This document shows positions 56,630 to 64,000 of a stretch of DNA of 64,000 nucleotides, in pieces. Below the pieces are notes generated by a model, which was given only the letters and a program-made list of their open reading frames with translations, was not told the origin of the DNA and made no database searches. The first letter of the stretch is position 1; each line of letters opens with the position of its first letter. Origin of the DNA: Turbatrix aceti (lineage: Eukaryota; Nematoda; Chromadorea; Rhabditida; Panagrolaimidae); NCBI GenBank assembly GCA_963969345.1, contig OZ017767.1:4120739-4184738 (forward strand). The letters run 5' to 3'. The position numbers and the translations under genes are program-made.

Positions 56630-59600
56630 TCATTCAACGTCTTCGTCTCGGAAACCGCCAATGTTGGGATTCAGTCCGCTCGACGGCCCCGGAGACGACG
56701 ACAGAGAAGCATGGTAGGCATCTATCCTGGCAGCAACTTCCTGTACAATAAAATCGGACTCCGGGATAGGTGGCGGGGTCCCCAAAGAGCTGTCCGATTC
56801 ATCCGAACTCTGGTCGTTCGTCTCTGGAGCAAGGAACTGGCTGAGAACCTCGGTATTAAGCGTCGAACCAAGTCGTGGAGTGTTGAACACACACACGGCA
56901 GAGTACACAATCTGACGCACGTATAAAATTAGTTTATCGTTCGTTGGAACTGAGTCAAGCTGAAAAAGACCATGAAAATATCTCTTGAGATCTAAAGCAA
57001 AAAACTCACTATAAGTCTTCTGAAAAATTCGAAATAAGCGTGCGAAAAGCCACCCGATGCAAAAAGAGCAAATGCAGCCATGGTGTTGAAATATTGACCA
57101 AGACGTTCAACAAAGACGGTCGCGAACTCGGTGTCAGGTACTGAAAAAAGGTTCATTCGATCCATTCAAATCTAACCGCTCCCTCCAAAAAACTTACTCA
57201 AATTATTGAGAAGGTCTAAGAAACCGTTGATGAAGTGCGCGTCGATGTGATCCCATGTTTCGATGAGGGACGTGTTGCTGTGCACGAGTTTAAAAGGCGG
57301 TTGGCGAAGAACGTTTTCCTTCTCGGCACGGCACACCGCGAGTGCCTGGACGTTGTTGTTGCCCGAAAGCGAGTTGGCAGTGTCTCGAAGAGCACTTCGT
57401 AGGTGAGCAAGGCCGATGGGAGCGTCTTGTATCAATTCGAGCAGATTTTCGTGGCTCACCGAGCGCAGAAAAACGCGGTAGATAAATTGCAAAAAGCCGG
57501 CCGAAGAGATCATGTTGGGGGTTGCGTCGATGAGACGACGGAGTTCACGATCGCCGACGATCGACAGAAACTCGGTGAGACGCTCAGCGTGAGTGCGACG
57601 GCTCACCGGCGAAACCAGACCTTGCTCGCGGATTTCCGTTATTATTTCTGTAAAAAAAGGCGTTCAACAACCACAGTTAAAAAAAATGCCAACCATTCGG
57701 AGCAAAAGGTCGACCCGTGTTGACGGCAACGATGCCTCGCATGTAGCGTTCGAGAAGCGCTTTGAGATCTTCGACGTTGTTGACCCTCCGATCGCCCCAC
57801 TGCGTAAGAGACGTCGAAAGGTCCCCAATCTTGAGCAACGCGCTCGAGTATCGCTGAATGAAGCGCTTAGCTTCTTCGTGAAGGTTGTAGCCGGGGACAA
57901 TGTCAACGTTAGTCATCTGAAACATGCCCAGGTCTCCTTGATCCAAAAAAGGAAATAAGAAACTCACTTCGCTAAAGAAAAGCGGCTGAGAAGGGTAGTG
58001 CACAGGAGCCCGGTAGCCGCCTCGGTGCACGAAAAAGTACACGGGATGATGCCTCTAAAAAAACAAAAACCAATATGCACGACCAATTATTTTTTCACAA
58101 CTTACGCTTCCTCGAACAGGTAAAACGTGTCTGTACTCGTCGCCGTTTTGGCCGCGTGGGTCCCCGTATCGACGAGTATTCGTGATAAAATAGGTGACAG
58201 CAGCACTGCCAAAATACCTGCTGATCACCATGTTCGGGGGTATGCGGTTAAAGTTAAGGTTGAAAGCGGCAGGTGTGATGGTCACGGCAGCATGGGGTTC
58301 GTCCTGTTCGTCGTCAGTAGGAGTCGGGGACGCCCGCAGAGTTTGGAAGATCCTCTCGCGTGGACCAACAACACGACGATACTCGCCCATCGGCGTGACG
58401 TAGAGAATACCGGCGTTGGCATTGCGCATAAATCGGTCTGGATACCGCTCCGGAGCATCTGCGAGCATGTCGATGATTTCAGCGTTGACGGATATCATGC
58501 CCATGTTCTGGTTATTTCGGGGGTCGTTGAGAATTTCTTCGAGGTCAGCGAGTCGAGGATCGGTCGATGGACCGCGCGGAGTTGGCCGTTGGCGACCCCT
58601 GTTGCTGACATGACCTGGCGGAAGTGTTGGAGCTGCAAGAATCATCAAAAGTAAAAACCCAACTTTCGCCCAATATTAAAAAAAAAATTACCGTAATCAG
58701 CAGGATTCCGTGGATTGGCCGCTATCGCACTCGAGAGCGTCGCTTCGTCCAGACGTCGAAGAGAATTCGCCATTGCCAGTGCATCGCGCCTCACCTGTTC
58801 GTTACTAGCCCGTCGAGCCTCCGCATCAATGTCACGCTCGTTCGGTCGACTCGAAGTCGCGGAAGGTGTTTCATTGGTCTCACTCTGCTGGCTCGATGTC
58901 GCAGACTGCGTTCCAGAAGTCGAGTCACCGGTCGAAGCCCGGGGTGAAGAGGACGTTGATCCAAAAAGGTCGCCGAGCATCGAAGAAACCGGCAGCACGC
59001 CTGAATTTGCAGATACAGTGACAGGGGTGCCGTTGTACTGCACAGTCAGCGAAGAAGACGACGTTGGGGCCGACGAACTAAGGCCCCCACCCGCACTTGA
59101 AGACGACGGTTGAGGCTGTTGGCCATCTCGCGAGTTTCTGCCAAAGAGTCGCCCGATGCGCTGGCGGAAAACCGCTGTTGCAGGATTAGGCCGGGGAGGC
59201 GGATTCGGATTCGGCCTCGGAGCCCCATTTGGCGGCGGCATGGCAGGATTTGGTTGGAAGACGAATTGCTGCACCCGATGCCGGCCCGGCATGTGGCCCG
59301 CCGGTCGAACGACGACCATCTGCCTCGCCCCACCGACGTAGTGTGGTGGACGACCCCGCTGAGGATCAAAATTAGGCGGAAACCGGGTGGGTGCCGGGGG
59401 CCTGTTAGGCCCAGCGCCTCTGGCGGCGCCACCAGCACCCCTGGCCGCCGCAGCCCCAATCCTCGGGCCGACCATTGGTTGTCCGGTGTCGTTGACGTGC
59501 AGGTCCAGCGTGACAGTGCCAACAAAGTCTTCAAAGCTCTCAAAAGCCGTGACGTGATGAAAGACGCTGAACTGTGGCACCGTGAATTCGCCAGGATCGA

Positions 59601-61122
59601 CAACCACGCGGCCTGCAGAAGAAGTGAAGACGACGGTGAGTGTGATGTCCGGGTTAACGTCGGTGATGCCATCGGGAGTTATGTGCCCGAAGGGCTGCCA
59701 GGTCTGGATGGGTCGCATGTGGCGTTGAGACGGATGGAGGTCGTTGTAGTCAACCGACAGGTCGGAAAGCATCGATTCCCACTGACCGCGTCGCTGGGTA
59801 AGACGGGACATGATCCGGGCAAACACCGCAAAGTAGGAACAGGCATTGGGCTGAAATCGATCCAAATAATGTTTTGCCGGTAAAATGTTTTTTTTAATCA
59901 ACAATTTTTTTAAACAAAATTTCAACCTTTTATAAAAATAAAAAAAAAGCAGCTGTAGGTCCAAAATCGATGCCCTCAGCGGCGGCCGCAAAAAAATTAT
60001 TTTCAGCCGCTCCCCACATGTCCGTAAAACCAACCGTTCGATTAAACTCGGTGTTCACAATGTTCCTGTGCAGAGCAGTGTACGACTGCACCTCGGCGTT
60101 GACAAAGTCAATCGCGTCTAGCAGCCGGTTGTAATCCGTGAGCATGAGCGAGGTGACAGCCAGCGAGTGGACGTATTGCAGTCTGTGGGGACACGGCGGA
60201 AGCATGAGTTTGTCATAGAGCGCATCCTGCCGAACGGAAGCCACGTCGATGGATCCCAGAGGGGTGTAGCGATAGCCCTCGATGCGCATCAAATCGTCGA
60301 GAAGCTCGTCGACCAGGATGTCAAATTCCGCTTCGAGCACGTGAACGCCTGCCGTGAATTTTTCGAGGCTGGGAAGCACGAGACTGTCGATGACGTCCAA
60401 TGTCTTGATCTGCTGCATCAGGAGGACGGCAATCGAGTCATAGATGTTCTTCGCGACTGTCTGCGTCCCCGCAGCGCCGGTGAAATTGATATCATATGAC
60501 ACGTCGCCTGCCGCCGGAAAATTTTGACGAAGCTGAACGTCGCCGTCGACGCCGTAGCACATTATGAGGCTTTCAGCGAGATTTCGAACAAAAGTCTGAA
60601 AATGAGAAAAAATGAATATGTGCGCAAAAAAAGTCGATAAACAAAAAAACGCCTGTAAAAAATTTAAAAGAAACTTACATCAAGCTCAGTCGGATTTGAA
60701 ATAACAGGCTGAACGACGCTCAAAACAAAACGGTTGAGCGGATACGGAGCTCGAGTATCCATTTCACCGTTCACGAGCATCGGCAGATTCCAGTCTGTAA
60801 CCGCAGGGTACTCGCCTGGAATCTGAACGACCTGGATGGAGGCGCCGGAGACGACATTATTCGTGGCAAGCGTGCCGTTGAGATCCAGCTGACGACCACG
60901 CAGGAAGACCCGGAACACCTCAGGCCGAAACTGATCATCTCCATGAAGTCGCCGAACCAGTGCCAACAAAGTTTCCTGCAAAAATACGATTGATAAATAA
61001 AAAACAAGTCCAACAAAATGAGTCACCTCTGTGTTCGCCTCGACCTCGGCGTGGTTCGTCACACGCGGTCGATGTCGTGAACCTCTGGTCAGGAAACCGA
61101 CGGAAATCGTGATCGGCGCCAT
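56630..61122 (-). CDS. Long ubiquitin-like-domain protein, BAG6/Scythe-like candidate
   Basis: Chain of about ten exons with introns near 50 bases, roughly 1,300 residues. It starts MAPITISVGFLTRG. A ubiquitin-like fold follows: ETLLALVRRLHGDD, RVFLRGRQLDLNGTLATNNV, ASIQVVQIPG. Next is a helical segment (IYDSIAVLLMQQIKTLDVID...) and a beta-rich part (TWQPFGHITPDG, DITLTVVFTSSAGRVVVDPG). A Pro/Gly/Arg-rich stretch follows (NPAMPPPNGAPRPNPNPPPR), then Ser/Thr-rich sequence, another beta-type segment and a helical C-terminus ending GGFRDEDVE. An N-terminal UBL plus a proline-rich middle in a very long protein fits BAG6, which guides tail-anchored and mislocalised proteins to targeting or degradation. 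I see no clear BAG domain, so the name is tentative. ATG 61122 lies about ten bases after GTGTTTTAG, a possible trans-splice acceptor. Confidence 0.5.
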
Positions 61123-61505
61123 TTCATCGGCTAAAACACAAAAAAGAGGAGTGAAAAAGTGCAAAGTAATTCAAAGAATGACGTAAATCGACATAAGCAA
61201 GATAATTCGCACGACGGAGAGAAGTCCGGCCTCGCCTCGAGGTCGTACGTAAGCGCATAGTTCGACACGCAACGCCAAAAGGCTCTTTTGTCACTCCTTT
61301 TCAAGAATTCCAGAACATTCTTTTAGATAATGAGTGCTTGCCTTTGGGCTTTTTTGTACTCTGGCCGTTTTTTGTATCTTTTCAGGGCATGAAGTAATAT
61401 GAGCGCAAATGTATAAAGAACCAACTATGAAAATAGTGTTGCAATTATAATATTCGTAACGCGCACAAATAATAATTTGCTTTCGAAATAAATAACTGCA
61501 CGACA
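61123..61505. promoter_or_regulatory. Divergent intergenic region, BAG6-like / Ig-TSP1 gene
   Basis: 383 bases between divergent start codons. AT-rich, without a recognised TATA box. A promoter role is inferred from position. Confidence 0.35.
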
Positions 61506-63135
61506 ATGAAAAAATCATTCCAGTCAAAAATCCGGAACAAAATGCGCGACATCACTCTTCTCGTGATTTTTGTGCTACTTACGACAGTCCGAGGTTTCGA
61601 TGAATCCGCCAGCTTCCCCGACCTCACTCCCGACTTTCCTCTGGAAGACCTGCCGTTTGCTCTCAGAGCACATATCATCAACACGTTTGCACCGGCCGTG
61701 TATCACCGGGCATGCGACAGGGTGGACGAGAAACCCCTCATCGAACCTGTCTACTACTGGCCCGGCGAGCGCGTTGATCTCGAGTGCCGCATCTGCGACG
61801 CCGCTGCCGCGTACAACGGAAAAATGAAGCGCTGGAATGTCATCACTCGCGAGATCCGCAACAAAATTGTAAAATAATTTTTGGGGTAGACTTTGGGTTG
61901 AAAAATCAAAATTCAGGACGGAATCACGTATCCTGAGCACTGGAAGAGATTGAACAAGGAATACATCGATGAACTCAACAAACAGTACGACGCGGACTAC
62001 GAAGGCATCCCGGTGAACCTACCCGCTTCCCCTTCCGTCGGGAAGGACGCGGGAGGACCTATAGAGTTTCGAACTCCCAAACATCCACCCAAGACCGGGT
62101 TCTTTCAACGCGACGGGAAACTCATCATTACGCACGTCTGTTTACGGTATTTTTCCCCGCAGGACAAAAATGTATATTTTTTAGCCAAGGATGGACTCGT
62201 ACGGCTTGTATCGCTGCTTTGACGACGACACACTTGACCAGATCAAGCAGGCGTTCCTCCTGGTGCCCATTGTTCCTCTTTACGATAATCAGCGATGGAA
62301 TACAAACCGTTAGTTTTTTTTTTGAAAAAAAATTTCATGAAAAATCTTCAGTCGGTGAATGCGAAGATGACATCACGAGGGAAGAAAAGTACATCACCGT
62401 GACCCCCAGATCGGAGTACAAGCGCTTTGACGAGTTTCACAGAGCTCATTTTCTACCAGTGCTGCTCATGAAAACAGCCGACGAACTCTGCACCCCCGAT
62501 CAGGACGCCGCCGTCTGCCGGAACGCAGGCTTCGCTGAGGACAACCAGCCTCCTGCCGACCACATCGCGGACGCCTACTACGACGACCCCTTCGCCACGT
62601 ACAAGGAAATCTACAACCTCAAGATCTTCGTCAAGTGGTCCCCGTGGTCGACGTGCACCGGTTCTACCGGCATTCGAACCCGACAAGGTCCGCTCGCATT
62701 TTTCAAAATAATCAGAAGAATTTACAGATGGCTTTTTCAGGTCTATGCCACATTGGAAAAACCGACCCAACGAAGAAGGCGGACAAGGAGGCGGCGGGGA
62801 TGTCTTCGTTTGTCCTCAACGAAGTCCACACGATCATCGAAGCCGTCAGTGCCTTTGCCGAGGACGGCTTCGTGCTGTTCAGCGGCATCCTGGCAGACAT
62901 CGTGCTCAAAGAAACTCAAAGGCTGTCGCACTGCTCCCGTGGCGATGAGTACGATTTCAAAGTCCTAGAGAAAGACGTCCTCCGGCACGTTCGCATGGCA
63001 GCCAAGGTGAACTACACGACACCCGAAGAGCTCGAAGTCATCCAGAATGCTTGCTTCCGAGAAGTCAAAAACCAGCACGATGAACACGTCACTGTCGGTC
63101 AGGTCGTTATCCAGAACGAAAAGTGTCCGGAATAA
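61506..63135 (+). CDS. Secreted or surface protein with Ig-like and TSP1 domains (FAM187-like?)
   Basis: Signal peptide MRDITLLVIFVLLTTVRG follows a 12-residue basic extension; ATG 61542 is an equally good start. After an N-terminal region (AVYHRACDRVDEKPLIEPVY) comes an Ig-like domain: RVDLECRICDAAAAYNGKMK, then RW, and in the third exon MDSYGLYRCFDDDTLDQ, the D-x-G-x-Y-x-C signature. A TSP1 module follows (VKWSPWSTCTGSTGIRTR, spliced to QGLC). The C-terminal part is helical and ends VVIQNEKCPE. The exon border near 62141/62188 was chosen to restore the Ig signature. The cysteine-pair, Trp and TSP1 layout recalls FAM187-type Ig proteins, but that is tentative. AATAAA overlaps the stop codon, and UPF0235 follows at once on the same strand. 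Confidence 0.65.
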
Positions 63136-63177
63136 AATAACTGGAATTGCGTGCATATTAGAAAAATACTCTTGCAG
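63131..63177 (+). other. Operon-like junction: poly(A) signal then trans-splice acceptor
   Basis: AATAAA (63131-63136) overlaps the stop of the Ig-TSP1 gene. CTCTTGCAG ends at 63177, nine bases before the next ATG. Only 41 bases separate the two, the arrangement of intercistronic regions in nematode operons. Confidence 0.6.
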
Positions 63178-63185
63178 CGAACAAA

Positions 63186-63901
63186 ATGTTGACTTCGTTT
63201 CTTGCGAACGAACGCGAAAGCGCGTTCACAATCGCTCTGTTTGCATCCTGTGCAAACGTTGTTTCTGTAATCCTGGCGCTTCGCTTGTCCTTCCTGGGGC
63301 TTCGGCCTGATCATTTTCTCTTCCGCCACACTCACGCGATGAAGTCGACTAAAAAACAGGGAAAGGGTTCCCGAGCTGCTGCTCCGACCCCGGCAATCGT
63401 GCCTTCGACTTCGGCTATCGGACGCCAGGTTGGTTTTTCTGTGGCTTTTCAAGTTTATTTTATCACTGTTTTTGTTTTAGCAACAATCAGCGATTTCGCT
63501 GAACGAGCGTGGCCAGATCGTCTTGCGCATCCACGCAAAGCCGGGCGCAAAGAAATCCGCTATTACCGGTGAGTTTTGGCTTGCTGTTTTCACATGCTTT
63601 TTATCGACTTTTTTTTTGTTCAGACATTGGTGAAGAAGAAATTGGAGTTGCGATTGCGGCACCACCTCGTGATGGTGCAGCTAACGAAGAACTCATCAGT
63701 GCCATGATGGAATTCCTCGGTCTTCGAAAGGCAGATATTGATTTTGACAAGGTAAACCGAACTTTTGAAGCTGGCTTGACAGATTTTTATTTTTCTTTGC
63801 AGGGTGCTAAGTCGCGATCCAAGGTGCTGCTTGTCGACGGCTCAAAGTACACGATCGAAGACATCAAGCAGAAGCTGATTGCCTGCGTTGGCTACAGCTG
63901 A
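63186..63901 (+). CDS. UPF0235 (DUF167, C15orf40-like) protein
   Basis: Small conserved protein of unknown function found from bacteria to humans. Four exons join to about 185 residues from ATG 63186, or about 135 from ATG 63339. The DUF167 core is complete: SLNERGQIVLRIHAKPGAKK (IHAKPG signature), IGVAIAAPPRDGAANEELIS, FLGLRKADIDFDKGAKSRSK and VLLVDG; the last exon ends LIACVGYS. The human relative ends near the same place. The upstream 51-residue extension (MLTSFLANERESAFTIALFA...) is hydrophobic with basic residues and could be an organelle-targeting or signal-anchor sequence. The internal start MKSTKKQGKGSRAAAPTPA matches the family's usual low-complexity beginning. The gene is probably the downstream member of a two-gene operon. 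Confidence 0.9.
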
Positions 63902-64000
63902 CAACCAACCAGCAACTTTGACATGCCTCGCATGCACTCTGAATTTTGTTTGTTGTTTGGGGGTTGTTTTCTGTTCTCCCCTTGCTTTGCCATAAAAGAT

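Noticed and set aside
1..64000. tRNA, rRNA or other structured RNA genes
   Set aside because: Scanning by eye for tRNA box-B-like motifs and rRNA-like conserved stretches gave nothing convincing. A covariance-model search would be needed to exclude small RNAs, including SL RNA genes.
1..64000. Bacterial contamination or horizontal gene transfer
   Set aside because: Nearly every supported gene has spliceosomal introns and animal-type domains. UPF0235 is shared with bacteria but here has three introns.

Overview
The window looks like a gene-dense stretch of a small invertebrate nuclear genome, most likely a nematode. Most introns are 45-60 bases and end in a T-rich TTTCAG-type acceptor. Several start codons sit a few bases after an orphan 3' splice acceptor, as expected for spliced-leader trans-splicing. 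Two gene pairs are spaced like operon members. A short SH2-tyrosine kinase and a WSC-domain xylosyltransferase also fit nematodes. I cannot name the species, and another trans-splicing invertebrate is not excluded. Exons are GC-rich and introns and spacers AT-rich. || Layout: 1-9.6 kb holds LAMTOR2 (cut by the window edge), RPB9, SAP30BP, an SNX13/14/25-type sorting nexin and GCLM. 9.6-14.6 kb is an accessory region with a dispersed repeat, two tandem secreted thrombospondin-type-1 genes with TATA boxes, and a C-rich MITE-like insertion between them. 14.8-24.2 kb holds RUNDC1, a W(X6)Wamide (MIP/allatostatin-B type) neuropeptide precursor and a divergent Cys-loop receptor subunit. 25-30.4 kb is gene-poor, with LDL-receptor-like relics, an acidic single-pass membrane protein with a nuclear-localisation-like motif and small candidates. 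31.5-37.7 kb holds the SH2 kinase, TIMELESS and a Gly/Tyr- then Gln/Lys-rich protein. 37.7-41.2 kb has no gene I can support. 41.2-50 kb holds a type-B carboxylesterase, a small membrane protein, an intronless Rho GTPase, a PEAK/PRAG-like pseudokinase and a small cysteine-containing gene directly upstream of it. 50.9-64 kb holds peptide O-xylosyltransferase, V-ATPase subunit c'', TIP41, a long UBL protein resembling BAG6, and an Ig+TSP1 secreted protein closely followed by a UPF0235 protein. || The genes do not form one pathway. Most are housekeeping genes (transcription, replication fork, TORC1 signalling, glutathione, V-ATPase, proteoglycan start). The accessory interest lies in the neuropeptide, the divergent receptor, the tandem TSP1 genes, the repeats and the candidate operon junctions. 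Exon borders were inferred by eye from reading frame, phase and GT-AG sites; families were recognised from memory and no database search was run.
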